A DNA stretch of 64,000 nt, taken from Levilactobacillus fujinensis (GTDB lineage: Bacteria > Bacillota > Bacilli > Lactobacillales > Lactobacillaceae). Positions 18,862 to 27,496 of the stretch are shown piece after piece. The stretch is from positions 22,100 to 86,099 of the forward strand of contig NZ_RHNX01000009.1 in NCBI RefSeq assembly GCF_003946335.1. Direction: 5' to 3'. The notes beneath the pieces were generated by a model. It saw only the letters and a list, made by a program, of their open reading frames with translations. It had not been told where the DNA came from and did not search any database. The position numbers and the translations under genes were made by a program. Position 1 is the first letter of the stretch. Every line of letters begins with the position of its first letter.

Positions 18862-18993
18862 ATTATACTCAGCCATTATACGCCTCCTAGGAGGGATAGT
18901 GTAAGGAGACGTTTCAATGTAAGCGGTTAAACTTCCGCTTGACCGATTCCCTGTGGCTAAAATCGTCGATTCGGCGAGGAGGCATGGTATAAT
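18862..18993. promoter_or_regulatory. Divergent cfa / TPR-gene promoter region with palindrome and cre-like site
   Basis: On the minus strand TATAAT occurs at 18875-18880 and 18862-18867. A perfect 12-bp palindrome CCTCCTAGGAGG sits just upstream at 18883-18894, a good place for an operator. ATGTAAGCGGTTAAA at 18917-18931 matches the CcpA cre consensus WTGNAANCGNWNNCW at all fixed positions but one. On the plus strand an extended -10 TGGTATAAT lies at 18985-18993, 33 bp before the TPR gene. Confidence 0.5.
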
Positions 18994-19026
18994 GTAGCTA
19001 CAATTAACCAGTGGGGGTCTTTCACT

Positions 19027-19935
19027 TTGAAAAAATGGGTATGGGTCGTGGCAACAATCGTTGTGGCACTGCTGATTGGTGGTTACGCGTATTCAAATCA
19101 TCACGCGACAACCAAAGAGTACCAAGCGGCAATGGCCAACGGGCGTACTGCCATTGAAAGTAAACATTACACACAAGCCGAAAGTTATTTCCAGAATGCA
19201 TTGAAACGGCGATTAAATGATAAGACGGCGCAAAAATACTTAACGCAGACGCAACGCTACGTTTCCGGTGAAAATGCGCTGGATGCGCGGCACTTTGCGG
19301 TTGCCCAAAAGCACTATCAAACCGTCAAGGACACGGCTGGTGGGTCCAGCGTCTTAGTGACGCGGGCAACGAAGCAAGTCAAGAAGATCAAGTTGATTCG
19401 GGCCAACTACAAGCAGTTCAAGAAGATCCTGACCAAGGCGCAAGGGCAAAATAAGGCGTTGAACTACGGACAATCCAACACGACGCTGGACGAACTCTTT
19501 ACGAACGCGAAGTTCCGTGAAGTCTACTACAAGGGGTTGTATGATCAAGCACTGCAATTACGGAAGGCTAACAATGCCGGACAATCCAGCTCGGTCACGG
19601 AAGCCAGCAGCAGTGATTCCTCGACGAGTAGCAGTAGTGATGACTCTAGTAGTAATAACGCAACGAGCGGTAGTTCGAGCGCCTCACTGACCTCTTCCGA
19701 ACAGTCAGCGGCGAGTGCATACTCTGGTAGCAACGAATACACTGTGACGCAGAGCCAACAGGAATTGAACGGCAAGACGATCACGGCAGCACAGATCAAC
19801 AATGCAAGAAAGACGATCAACGCAGCCGGTGGCCAAGCCGATGCCATGAGTGACCAAGACGTTCGGGTTGCCATTCAACAAGCGAACAAGAAGGACATGT
19901 CACTGACGAAGTACACGGCTCAGTATTTGAAGTAG
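19027..19935 (+). CDS. Membrane-anchored TPR-like protein with Ser-rich linker
   Basis: TTG start at 19027, with GGGGG about 7 nt upstream. Of 302 residues, the first 24 form a membrane anchor (KKWVWVVATIVVALLIGGYAYS) without a lipobox Cys. Residues about 30-120 carry two TPR-like helix pairs (AIESKHYTQAESYFQNAL and LDARHFAVAQKHYQTV). A Ser/Thr/Asp-rich stretch (about 185-225) leads to a C-terminal helical segment (about 235-300). I do not recognise a named family. Lactobacilli have similar anchored TPR proteins near cell-envelope genes. It is expressed from the extended -10 promoter at 18985 and ends at a clear terminator. Confidence 0.72.
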   Translation: MKKWVWVVATIVVALLIGGYAYSNHHATTKEYQAAMANGRTAIESKHYTQAESYFQNALKRRLNDKTAQKYLTQTQRYVSGENALDARHFAVAQKHYQTVKDTAGGSSVLVTRATKQVKKIKLIRANYKQFKKILTKAQGQNKALNYGQSNTTLDELFTNAKFREVYYKGLYDQALQLRKANNAGQSSSVTEASSSDSSTSSSSDDSSSNNATSGSSSASLTSSEQSAASAYSGSNEYTVTQSQQELNGKTITAAQINNARKTINAAGGQADAMSDQDVRVAIQQANKKDMSLTKYTAQYLK

Positions 19936-19948
19936 GATAATTGAAAAG

Positions 19949-19980
19949 CAAGTTCACTGAGCAGGTGGGCTTGTTTTTTT
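19949..19980 (+). terminator. Terminator of the TPR-like gene
   Basis: CAAGTTCAC (19949-19957) pairs with GTGGGCTTG (19965-19973) with G-U pairs, followed by seven T. Confidence 0.85.
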
Positions 19981-20631
19981 AGATTGAAAGTTTTAAAGGG
20001 TTGGGAGTGGCTGACAATCGATTCTTGGGGTTGCGTTGCCAGAGCCTCGACGCCTTATTAGCTATGAAATCTGGAGAGTGGTGCAGGTAAAACGGTTCGT
20101 GACGGCTGCGTGATGTTCATAGCAGTCCTTACAGATAGATGGGAGAATTAGGACGTCCAATCGATATCAGCGGGAAAATAAGTAGCGCTGGAGGAGGGCG
20201 GCGGCTATGAAAATAGTGGGAGCTATCAACATGGATGGTTTAAAAGTGCGCGAGAAGCCGGACATTCTTGTCTCCCATAGCAAGTGTGATCCTTGGTAAA
20301 ATAGTGCGAATCAGCTGGTATTAACCTAGAATTTTCCACAGCTTGTCTAAAAGATTATTGCCCACAACATAAATCACCCCTAAAAGTCCAGATAAAGTTG
20401 TAATTAGGAAGGCGAACTAACCATATTAAACGAAATGGTCACAAAATTTGACATGAAGGTAAAGTCAGCAAACAAATAGATTAATAATCTTAACAATAAA
20501 ATTAATTGGTATGTGTATGATTTTGACGGGATAAAACCATTAATAGCAACGATTTCCCGAATATTTAGGCTAAAAACGACCATAAATTTCACGAGTCGTT
20601 ATTTATCCCAAATTGGTAAGGGTGATTTACT
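19981..20631. other. Gene-poor interval upstream of the ROK locus
   Basis: Apart from one possible 30-residue ORF (listed separately) no gene is seen. The right half (about 20340-20600) is AT-rich and without clear hairpin terminators. It may hold promoters for the ROK leader, but none is convincing by eye. Confidence 0.35.
20207..20299 (+). CDS. Possible 30-residue small ORF with strong ribosome site
   Basis: ATG 20207 is preceded by GGAGGAGGG with about 8 nt spacing, one of the best Shine-Dalgarno sites in the window. The peptide begins MKIVGAINMDGLKVREKPDI and ends SKCDPW before TAA. No family is recognised, there is no signal peptide, and nothing nearby explains it. It could be the 5' stub of a lost gene. 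Confidence 0.3.
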   Translation: MKIVGAINMDGLKVREKPDILVSHSKCDPW

Positions 20632-20639
20632 ATGTATGT

Positions 20640-20780
20640 AGAATCAGAAATTCTACAAGGGGGGTCAGGTAACGCAGCCTTCCCGATAGCGGGTGAGCAC
20701 CAATCTTGGGGGATGGGGCGACCTAAAACTGATTTGATTCCCGAATCACCACGAAGCTGTTGGGGGCGTGGCGTTACCAA
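20640..20780 (+). other. G-rich, possibly structured RNA leader before the ROK gene
   Basis: A hairpin GTAGAAT/ATTCTAC (20638-20656) is followed by a long-range 8-bp pairing GGTAACGC (20668-20675) / GCGTTACC (20771-20778). The 95 nt enclosed can form small hairpins: CCCG-ATAG-CGGG, GGTG-AG-CACC, CCAA-TC-TTGG and GATT-CCCG-AATC. It contains several G runs, unlike its AT-rich upstream flank. The stretch is also open in frame with the ROK gene (ATG 20632, weak Shine-Dalgarno), but the translation resembles nothing. I matched it by memory against common riboswitch and SRP, 6S and tmRNA cores without success. Confidence 0.35.
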
Positions 20781-20787
20781 GAAAATT

Positions 20788-21972
20788 ATGATTATCAACA
20801 AACACATTATGCGTACAACCAATGAGAAACAAGTTTTATAGCAGATTGTCAACGCCGGACCCATTTCGCGTAGTCAAATTTCGCGTAATCTGAGTTTGAA
20901 CAAGGTGACGGTTTCTGATATTTATAGCCAGTTACTACATGAAGGGCTGATCCGTGAGGTTGGTCACGGTGTCAGCACCCGTAACGGCGGACGGAAACCA
21001 GTGATGGCATTGCTAAACGTGGGGTATGGCTATGTTATCAGCATCAATATTTTACGGTCACGATTTTCAGTCGTGACGAGTCGGTTGGATGGCCGGTCGG
21101 AAAATTATGAGAGTGTGTCGACCCGCGACGTAGATCTCGCGACGGTGCTCGACATGATTGATGAACGAATCGCGAATACTATGGCGGCCAGTGATTCACG
21201 GCTGCTAGGGATTGCCTTTGGACTAGACGGTGTTATTTATGAAAATCAGATTTTAGCCGCCTCATTGAAAGGGTTTAAGAACTTTGATCTCGCAAAGTAC
21301 TTTAGCGACAAGTTCCAAGTGCCAGTTGTCTTGGAAAATTTAGCAAATGAATCCGCCATTTATGAACGGGACTTTGCCGGCGAAGGCGTGTATCGTAACC
21401 TCATTTCCGTAACGATTCGCGACCAAGTCTCAGCCGGGATCATTACGGAAGAACAGCTGTATCGTGGGCATAACGGTGAAGCAGGTAACATTGGAACCTG
21501 TCCAATGGCCGACCGTTACCGTGAGGAAAATGTAGAGACAGTCAACCATTATGTGGCTGAGGGAGCAGTGCTCCAGCGGATCATGGCCTATCAAAAGCTA
21601 GACCGCGTAGATGTGAACCGGATTCGCCGGGATTATTTAGGTCATCGACCAGAACTCCTGTCCATTTTAGATGAATTTACGTACTACTTAGCCAAGGTGC
21701 TGGGGAATCTTTCCAATACGTTTGCCCCAGACGCCATCGTGGTCAACGCGCCAATCTTGGAGCTGTTGCCAGAACTGATGGATAAGGTTCGCGACTACGT
21801 GAGCCAAATGGCTATCTTACGGAAAGCGCCGTTACTCTTAACGAAGAACTCGAAGGAAGCATCCTTAATGGGTGGGGCTTCGGCCATCATCCACAAGGCC
21901 CTGGGACTGGACGACTTACAGTTGACGTTCGGCAATCAGCGGTCGGCAGTTTTAGAGGGAGTCGAATCATAG
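20788..21972 (+). pseudogene. ROK-family transcriptional repressor (XylR-like) broken by an in-frame TAG
   Basis: From ATG 20788 the frame reads MIINKHIMRTTNEKQVL, then TAG at 20839-20841, then QIVNAGPISRSQISRNLSLN... without a shift. The stop falls inside the first helix of the N-terminal winged-helix domain, where family members have a sense codon; a single C-to-T change from CAG would produce it. Downstream the ROK sugar-binding domain is intact to 21972. The Zn-cysteine cluster typical of ROK kinases is missing (NGEAGNIGTCPM), as is usual for the repressors. The first downstream alternative start, TTG 20896, would lose half of the DNA-binding domain. ROK repressors of this type control xylose genes in lactobacilli; no xyl genes are in the window. 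A terminator follows, so the gene was once a normal unit. Confidence 0.85.
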
Positions 21973-21985
21973 TTAAACATGCGGA

Positions 21986-22015
21986 AGAACCTGGCGGTGG
22001 CTGGGTTCTTTTTTT
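21986..22015 (+). terminator. Terminator of the ROK gene
   Basis: AGAACC (21986-21991) pairs with GGGTTCT (22003-22009), loop about 11 nt, then a T-tract to 22015. Confidence 0.75.
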
Positions 22016-22200
22016 CTATAAGCCCTGTTAGGACCGACCGTCTGATATGGCCGATAGCCGGAGTGCGGCTGTTCTCACTAATTTAGCCGTGACAATTTCT
22101 ACTGTCGCAAGAGTAACGCAAACATTTTGGCTTTCAACCTTTAGCCTGGTTTAGATTTAACTGACCGATGAAAACACTAAGGAAAACGGACGGCATAGGG

Positions 22201-22206
22201 TATAAT
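22201..22206 (+). promoter_or_regulatory. Probable -10 box of the AI-2E-family gene
   Basis: A perfect TATAAT lies 40 bp before the GTG start. The hexamer 17 bp upstream (TAAGGA, 22178) is a poor -35. Confidence 0.45.
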
Positions 22207-22246
22207 GAAGCTATTGCTGAGATAATTGGATGGGGGAGATTCACAA

Positions 22247-23338
22247 GTGAGTTTATGGCAACGCTTTGTTGAAAATGTTCAGCTCCGGCGCTTTACCGTG
22301 TTGGCGCTGATTATCTTCGTGTTGTGGCTGATTAGAGCCGAAATGAACATGATTCTGTTGACGTTTATTTTTACATTTTTAGTCCTACAATTGGTTAAGG
22401 GAATTCGAAAGTTTGTGAAGCTGCCACCTACACTTATCGTGGCGGTCACGTACATTCTGATTCTGGGCCTTCTCTATGGTGCGGTGACGACGTATTTACC
22501 ACAGATTTTGAAGTCGTCGATTACCGGGATTGAAAGTTTATACAAGTTCTATCAGAATCCGGCGAATGATGGCAACGAGGTTATTAGTTACGTCACCAAT
22601 TATATCAAGACATCAGATATTGTTAGTCAACTACAAAATGGGGCAAAATTGGTGCTGACCTACATTTCGACAATTGGGTCGTTTGGGGTCACACTCTTCA
22701 TGTCGATGATCTTGAGTTTCTTTTTCACTATTGAAAGTAAGCAGATGGGTGAGTTCTCCAAACGGTTCCTGACCAGTACCTATGGCTGGTTCTTCTCCGA
22801 CGTGAGCTTCTTTGCCACGAAATTTGTCAACACGTTCGGGGTTGTTCTGGAAGCGCAATTCTTCATTGCACTGTGCAACACGGTCATTACGACGATTGTG
22901 CTGGCAATTATGGGGATGCCGCAATTAGCAACGTTGGGCATCATGATTTTCGTGCTGAGCCTGATTCCAGTGGCCGGGGTCATCGTGTCGATCATCCCGT
23001 TAGCCATTTTGGGGTACTCGGTCGGCGGCCTGCGCTACGTTATTTATATTTTGATTATGATCGTGGTGGTCCATGCGTTGGAAGCCTACGTGTTGAATCC
23101 GAAATTTATGTCGAGCAGAACGGAATTGCCAATTTTCTATACGTTCGTCGTGTTGTTGGCGGGCGAACAATTATTTGGCGTCTGGGGCTTGATCGTCGGG
23201 GTCCCAATCTTCACGTTCTTCCTGGATATTCTGGGCGTTCGGCCGGTTCATGGCCTGCACCCAACGCCGCACGTGGATGTGCAGAAGTTGCGAGAATACC
23301 GCAAGAAACACGGTCAGGGCAACGAAAAAGATGAGTAG
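22247..23338 (+). CDS. AI-2E-family transporter (PF01594-type permease)
   Basis: I choose GTG 22247 because GGGGGAG lies 8 nt upstream; the in-frame TTG at 22226 lies within that region. The 363-residue protein has about eight membrane helices. A polar region at about 105-135 separates the first three helices from the rest, and the family signatures LSLIPVAGVIVSIIP and the C-terminal LNPKFMSSRTELP...VGVPIFTFFLDIL are present. The family name comes from a proposed AI-2 exporter; members also include Na+/H+ antiporters, so the substrate is open. Monocistronic between two terminators. Confidence 0.88.
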   Translation: MSLWQRFVENVQLRRFTVLALIIFVLWLIRAEMNMILLTFIFTFLVLQLVKGIRKFVKLPPTLIVAVTYILILGLLYGAVTTYLPQILKSSITGIESLYKFYQNPANDGNEVISYVTNYIKTSDIVSQLQNGAKLVLTYISTIGSFGVTLFMSMILSFFFTIESKQMGEFSKRFLTSTYGWFFSDVSFFATKFVNTFGVVLEAQFFIALCNTVITTIVLAIMGMPQLATLGIMIFVLSLIPVAGVIVSIIPLAILGYSVGGLRYVIYILIMIVVVHALEAYVLNPKFMSSRTELPIFYTFVVLLAGEQLFGVWGLIVGVPIFTFFLDILGVRPVHGLHPTPHVDVQKLREYRKKHGQGNEKDE

Positions 23339-23346
23339 TAGATGTA

Positions 23347-23377
23347 GCGACCTAGCCAATGTGGTTAGGCCGCTTTT
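23347..23377 (+). terminator. Terminator of the AI-2E-family gene
   Basis: GCGACCTAGCC (23347-23357) pairs with GGTTAGGCCGC (23363-23373) with one A/C mismatch and one G-U pair, then TTTT. Confidence 0.7.
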
Positions 23378-23504
23378 GCGGTTAAAATGGGAGTCTTCAC
23401 AGAAGAAAACGGTTACATGTAAAGAACTGCACAATTGAGCTGAAATTTAGCGACAGATGGTGTAAAATGACAAGGTATTCTACGACAGAAAGAGGTTATC
23501 AGTG

Positions 23505-24197
23505 ATGGCAAAATTAGTATTGATTCGCCACGGCCAAAGTGAATGGAACTTAGCAAACAAGTTCACTGGCTGGGTTGACGTTGACTTAAGTGAAAAGGGT
23601 GTTGAAGAAGCCAAGGCCGCTGGTCAAAAGATCAAGGAATCTGGCATGAAATTCGACTACGCTTACACGTCAGTTCTCAAGCGCGCAATCAAGACGTTAC
23701 ACTACGTTTTGGAAGAATCAGACCAACTCTGGATTCCAGAAACCAAGACTTGGCGTTTGAACGAACGTCACTACGGTGCTTTACAAGGCCTGAACAAGAA
23801 GGAAACCGCTGAAAAGTACGGCGACGACCAAGTTCACATCTGGCGTCGTTCATACGACGTTTTGCCACCACTCTTGGATGCAGACGCTGAAGGTTCAGCC
23901 GTTAAGGACCCACGTTACGCTAACTTGGACCCTAACATCGTGCCCGGTGGTGAAAACTTAAAGGTTACCCTGGAACGCGTTATGCCTTTCTGGGAAGATG
24001 AAATTGCCCCAAAGTTGCTTGATGGCAAGAACGTCATCATCGCCGCTCACGGTAACTCATTACGTGCCTTAAGCAAATACATCGAACGGATCTCTGATGA
24101 TGACATCATGGATCTTGAAATGGCAACCGGCGAACCAGTTGTCTACGACTTCGATGATAAGTTAAACATGACTAGCAAGACGAAGATGGGTAAGTAA
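23505..24197 (+). CDS. gpmA: 2,3-bisphosphoglycerate-dependent phosphoglycerate mutase
   Basis: A glycolytic enzyme that interconverts 3- and 2-phosphoglycerate. ATG 23505 is preferred over GTG 23502; AAAGAGG lies 11 nt upstream. The 230-residue protein has the phospho-histidine motif [10 protein letters not shown] (His9), the segment [12 protein letters not shown] with the catalytic Glu, and the second catalytic His in [12 protein letters not shown]. Codon choice is strongly biased, as expected for a highly expressed enzyme. It is flanked by terminators and so transcribed alone. Confidence 0.97.
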   Translation: MAKLVLIRHGQSEWNLANKFTGWVDVDLSEKGVEEAKAAGQKIKESGMKFDYAYTSVLKRAIKTLHYVLEESDQLWIPETKTWRLNERHYGALQGLNKKETAEKYGDDQVHIWRRSYDVLPPLLDADAEGSAVKDPRYANLDPNIVPGGENLKVTLERVMPFWEDEIAPKLLDGKNVIIAAHGNSLRALSKYIERISDDDIMDLEMATGEPVVYDFDDKLNMTSKTKMGK

Positions 24198-24212
24198 TTC
24201 CCTGATTCGTTG

Positions 24213-24242
24213 AAGCCGCCTTGAATGTAGAGGCGGCTTTTT
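24213..24242 (+). terminator. Terminator of gpmA
   Basis: AAGCCGCCT (24213-24221) pairs with AGGCGGCTT (24231-24239), loop TGAATGTAG, then T-tract. Confidence 0.93.
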
Positions 24243-24320
24243 CATGGGGAAAAATGTCACTAGCGGTCACTAGGCGGGCCACTTTTGACCGAAAATTTAG
24301 CATAAAGAAAAGAGATTGCA

Positions 24321-24572
24321 TTGGCAGAAAAAGAAGTCACCCAGATTGAAATGATGAAGATTATCGCGCTGTTTCGTAAGGAAGGTTTCAAGGGGGAGTA
24401 TGAGACCTTCCAACGCGTGAGTGGCACCGACCGGGAGTTCTTTGTGGTCATGAGTAATGAGCAGGGCATCAAGGCGTTGTTCAAGGCTAGCTTGATGTTG
24501 AACGCTGTGGAGTTCCAGTACGTGCTGGATGACAAGCATACGTTTGTGACGGAAAATGCGGACGCCAGCTAG
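24321..24572 (+). CDS. Small hypothetical protein (83 residues)
   Basis: TTG start at 24321 with AAAGAGA about 7 nt upstream. The acidic/basic protein begins MAEKEVTQIEMMKIIALFRK and has no signal or membrane segment. I do not recognise the family. Its reality is supported by a degraded second copy at 28242-28376, in which the middle part (DREFFVVMSNEQ...) and VEFQY are recognisable. The downstream DUF3781 gene overlaps it by 17 bp in another frame, so the two are translated from one message. Confidence 0.6.
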   Translation: MAEKEVTQIEMMKIIALFRKEGFKGEYETFQRVSGTDREFFVVMSNEQGIKALFKASLMLNAVEFQYVLDDKHTFVTENADAS

Positions 24573-24831
24573 CCAGAGGGCCTTACTGGTAAAAATCAGT
24601 GAGAACGTCTGCTATACCGAGTTGGTGTATCAGCGGGTGAACAAGAAGCTCTCAGTTGACTGGTCACACAGTGAGACTGAGGCATGGGTACAGGCCATCT
24701 TACGTGATCCGGACTCTTTGGTTGAGCAGCGTGGTAAGAACTATTACGTGGCTAATCAGAGGAGGAAAAGCCAACTGACAGTCAATTCCCACAATTACCG
24801 GTTGATTACAGTCAATCGACTATCAAAATAA
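24556..24831 (+). CDS. DUF3781 family protein
   Basis: A 91-residue protein starting at ATG 24556 inside the end of the preceding gene (17-bp overlap); ribosome access is probably by coupling. The core NVCYTELVYQRVNKKLS...and GKNYYVANQRRKSQLTVNSHNYRLITVNR matches what I know of DUF3781, short proteins of unknown function in Firmicutes. No cysteine or histidine cluster suggests catalysis. The operon ends at the strong terminator at 24847. Confidence 0.65.
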   Translation: MRTPASQRALLVKISENVCYTELVYQRVNKKLSVDWSHSETEAWVQAILRDPDSLVEQRGKNYYVANQRRKSQLTVNSHNYRLITVNRLSK

Positions 24832-24846
24832 TAAGCAAACAAATAA

Positions 24847-24878
24847 GGCTAGATTTCCTGTTGGGAATCTAGCCTTTT
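24847..24878 (+). terminator. Terminator after the DUF3781 gene
   Basis: GGCTAGATTTCC (24847-24858) pairs with GGGAATCTAGCC (24863-24874), loop TGTT, then TTTT. A near copy of this stem occurs at 31433-31473. Confidence 0.88.
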
Positions 24879-25013
24879 GTGATGGGCAAGTTAACGCCAT
24901 GCAAAGTTAAAAGTAATCTGTCTTTCTTCCAAAGAGCGTGGTACAATACCTGTATCTTGGGGATTTGCAGGCGATACCCATGACCAACATTGCCGGTGAT
25001 GGAAAGGTTCTTT

Positions 25014-25679
25014 ATGCGCATAAATGTTTTGCAACATACACCAAATGAAGGTCCCGGGAGCATTGCGACTTGGGCCGAATTGCACGGTCATGCGTTGTTT
25101 ACGTATCATCCCTATCAGTTCGGCCAACTTCCCACGGCAGTAGAAACAGACATGCTGATTATTTTGGGTGGGCCAATGAGTCCTAACGATGATTTGCCGT
25201 GGATCAAAGCCGAACGGGTGCTCATTCAAGACTTGTTGGCGCGCGATGTCCCCATGTTTGGCGCGTGCTACGGTGCGCAGCAAATTACGAAAGCCCTGGG
25301 TTATCCGGTCAGCAAAGCGCCGACTAAGGAAGTCGGTTGGGTGCCGGTATATCGGCAATCGTCAGTGATTCCGAATCTACCAGACAATCTAAATGTGTTG
25401 CATTGGCACGAAGAGATGTTTGAGATTCCGACCGAGGCGACGTGGCTATTTGCGAGTGCGGCAGTTCGTAACCAGGGATTTGTGCTGAATCACCGGGTTG
25501 TGGGGCTTCAGTTTCACGTTGAACCCCGCCAGAACAATGTGCGCGAGATGGTCGTCAATGATTTTCCCTATATCAAGGGATCGGTGCTGAATCAGACCGC
25601 CGAAGATATTTTACGGGTAACGGTGTCTGGAAAAAATGAACGGGCATTGTTTGCTATTTTAGATTATATTATTGAATGA
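25014..25679 (+). CDS. Class-I glutamine amidotransferase-like protein (GMP-synthase-type domain)
   Basis: ATG 25014 is chosen because GGAAAGG lies 7 nt upstream; an in-frame ATG at 24990 precedes that site. The 222-residue protein has an oxyanion region ILGGPMSPND, the nucleophile elbow MFGACYGAQQITKALG with its Cys, and the His/Glu pair in LQFHVEP (His followed two residues later by Glu). This is a full catalytic triad. Stand-alone proteins of this kind are annotated as type 1 glutamine amidotransferases; the acceptor is unknown, and some act as gamma-glutamyl hydrolases. An extended -10 (TGGTACAAT, 24939-24947) lies upstream. Confidence 0.85.
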   Translation: MRINVLQHTPNEGPGSIATWAELHGHALFTYHPYQFGQLPTAVETDMLIILGGPMSPNDDLPWIKAERVLIQDLLARDVPMFGACYGAQQITKALGYPVSKAPTKEVGWVPVYRQSSVIPNLPDNLNVLHWHEEMFEIPTEATWLFASAAVRNQGFVLNHRVVGLQFHVEPRQNNVREMVVNDFPYIKGSVLNQTAEDILRVTVSGKNERALFAILDYIIE

Positions 25680-25696
25680 TGATGTTACCGAATAAC

Positions 25697-25747
25697 TAAG
25701 GGACTGGGCCTTTGAGGAAATCCTCATCGGTCCAGTCCCTTAATTGT
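25697..25747. terminator. Terminator of the amidotransferase gene
   Basis: TAAGGGACTGG (25697-25707) pairs exactly with CCAGTCCCTTA (25732-25742), with an inner GAGGA/TCCTC hairpin. Confidence 0.8.
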
Positions 25748-25933
25748 CTGATCAACGTCGATACCGGCTGGCTTTTTTTAACGGAAAATACCGACGCCGG
25801 CTAATCAGTCACTAATACTAGACCCGAATATCTTCAAAAAGAACGGCCAATCCTTGAGGGGTGCAATGCACAAGTGAAGTCCTTTCGTGGTTAAGGGGAA
25901 GCACCCAATAACTGACTGTTTGCAGATGAAAAA

Positions 25934-27328
25934 TTAATCTAACGGTGCCGTTGTCGACGTACGTTTGGGCGTTAGGAAGGCAACGACCAGTAACCCGACT
26001 GACACCACCGCCATTCCCAGGTAGGCCACGTTGACCCCACGCATCAGAGCGGAACTGACGGCCAACTGACTCGTATTTTTAGCGACGAAATTCATGACGC
26101 CAACAAAGATTGCGGAACCAATGGCGCCACCAATCGTTCGGAGTGCATTGATTAGTGCAGTGCCGTGGGCCATTTGTGTTGGCGTAAAGCTAGCCATCCC
26201 CCAAGTCACCAGTGGCATCATCAGGCAGCCAATAGAGACGCTTCGGAGCACGTTCCAGGCCGCAAAAGTAATCAGTGAGCTGTGGACACCAAGTGGGACC
26301 ATGCCCAGGTTACTGAGAACCAGGCTGATTCCGCCCACAATAAACAGCCGTCGCATCCCGAAACGGTCATAGATTCGGCCGACAAAGGGACTAATGATGG
26401 CCATTGCTAGGGAACCTGGTAGTGTGACTAGTCCGGCTACCGTGGCGGAAGCACCTTGCACGGTTTGGACCATTAACGGTAGGATAATTGAAGACCCCAT
26501 CATTGCAAAGTAGAGTAAGACACTACCGATGACGGCGAGACTGAAATTACGGTTTTTGAAGGTCGTTAAGTCCAGAAAAGGATCGGTTTGTTTAAGCTGT
26601 CTTCGTGTAAAAAGCACACCAGCTAGTAGCCCCAGAACAATGGGTAACAGGACAGTGACGGAGACAAACTTCGCTGTGCCGACGTTGCCAATGCCAATGG
26701 TGAGGCCGGCAAAGGCGATGGCGCTAATCACAAATGAGCTGACATCAAATTTCTGCTTGCGGACGTCCAAGACATTTTTAAAGACGAGCAGCGCCATGAT
26801 TAACGCAACCGTTAACAGACCAATAATTAAGTAGAAAATAGATTGCCAACCCCAGGTGTCGACGAGGATTCCGGCCAGGGTTGGTGCCAGGACGGGAGCC
26901 GCCCCGATGGACAGCCCGTACCAGCCCATAATTGATCCACGCTTTTCTGGCGGGTAAATGGCCAGTAGAATGACTTGCGCCATTGCACTCAAGAGACCGG
27001 TACCGAGTGCTTGCATGACCCGGCCAATCATCATAATGGTAAAATTAGGAGCAATCACCGAGACGACCATCCCCGCAATCAACAGGGAAATCCCGGAAAT
27101 GAAGAGCGGTTTCGTTGGGAACCGGGTAATTAAGAATGCGGTTAATGGCATCACAATCCCCATCGCGAGGGAAAAACCACTAGTCAGCCATTGGCCCGTG
27201 GTGACTGAAACGTGAAATTGGGTGATCATCACGGGCAGGGCCGTGCTTAAGGCAGTGGCTAAAGCCGATCCCGAGACGACTGTAACCATGATATCTAGAA
27301 AAATTAACGTGCGTTGACGATTTGTCAT
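25934..27328 (-). CDS. MFS drug:H+ antiporter, DHA2 (EmrB/LmrB-like) type
   Basis: The start is ATG at 27328 (minus strand), since GAAGGAGT lies 8 nt upstream; a longer frame to 27391 has no site. The 464-residue protein has 14 hydrophobic segments by eye. Motif C-like GAAPVLAPTLAGILVD, the segment GRVMQALGTGLL and LPVMITQFHVSVTTGQWLTSG near the N-terminus place it among 14-helix multidrug exporters. It is divergent from the TetR gene at 27497, the standard arrangement for an exporter controlled by a local repressor. Substrates cannot be read from the sequence. Confidence 0.9.
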   Translation of the reverse strand: MTNRQRTLIFLDIMVTVVSGSALATALSTALPVMITQFHVSVTTGQWLTSGFSLAMGIVMPLTAFLITRFPTKPLFISGISLLIAGMVVSVIAPNFTIMMIGRVMQALGTGLLSAMAQVILLAIYPPEKRGSIMGWYGLSIGAAPVLAPTLAGILVDTWGWQSIFYLIIGLLTVALIMALLVFKNVLDVRKQKFDVSSFVISAIAFAGLTIGIGNVGTAKFVSVTVLLPIVLGLLAGVLFTRRQLKQTDPFLDLTTFKNRNFSLAVIGSVLLYFAMMGSSIILPLMVQTVQGASATVAGLVTLPGSLAMAIISPFVGRIYDRFGMRRLFIVGGISLVLSNLGMVPLGVHSSLITFAAWNVLRSVSIGCLMMPLVTWGMASFTPTQMAHGTALINALRTIGGAIGSAIFVGVMNFVAKNTSQLAVSSALMRGVNVAYLGMAVVSVGLLVVAFLTPKRTSTTAPLD

Positions 27329-27496
27329 TAAAAGACTCCTTCTCTCAATAGGCTCGGAGTGGTAGTATACGCTGGTGACGGGGAAAAGCAATCAACAATC
27401 TGCCAACGGGTGTTGGGATAATGGCAGTCGTGACTAGAGATTGAGGAGCCAGTCAAAGCGACAATAGCATGCCTGAAATCAGAAAGGAACGGTTCC

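Noticed and set aside
20589..20864. 91-codon minus-strand frame and 69-codon plus-strand frame (20632-20841) over the ROK leader
   Set aside because: Neither translation resembles a protein family. The plus frame simply joins the leader to the interrupted ROK frame.
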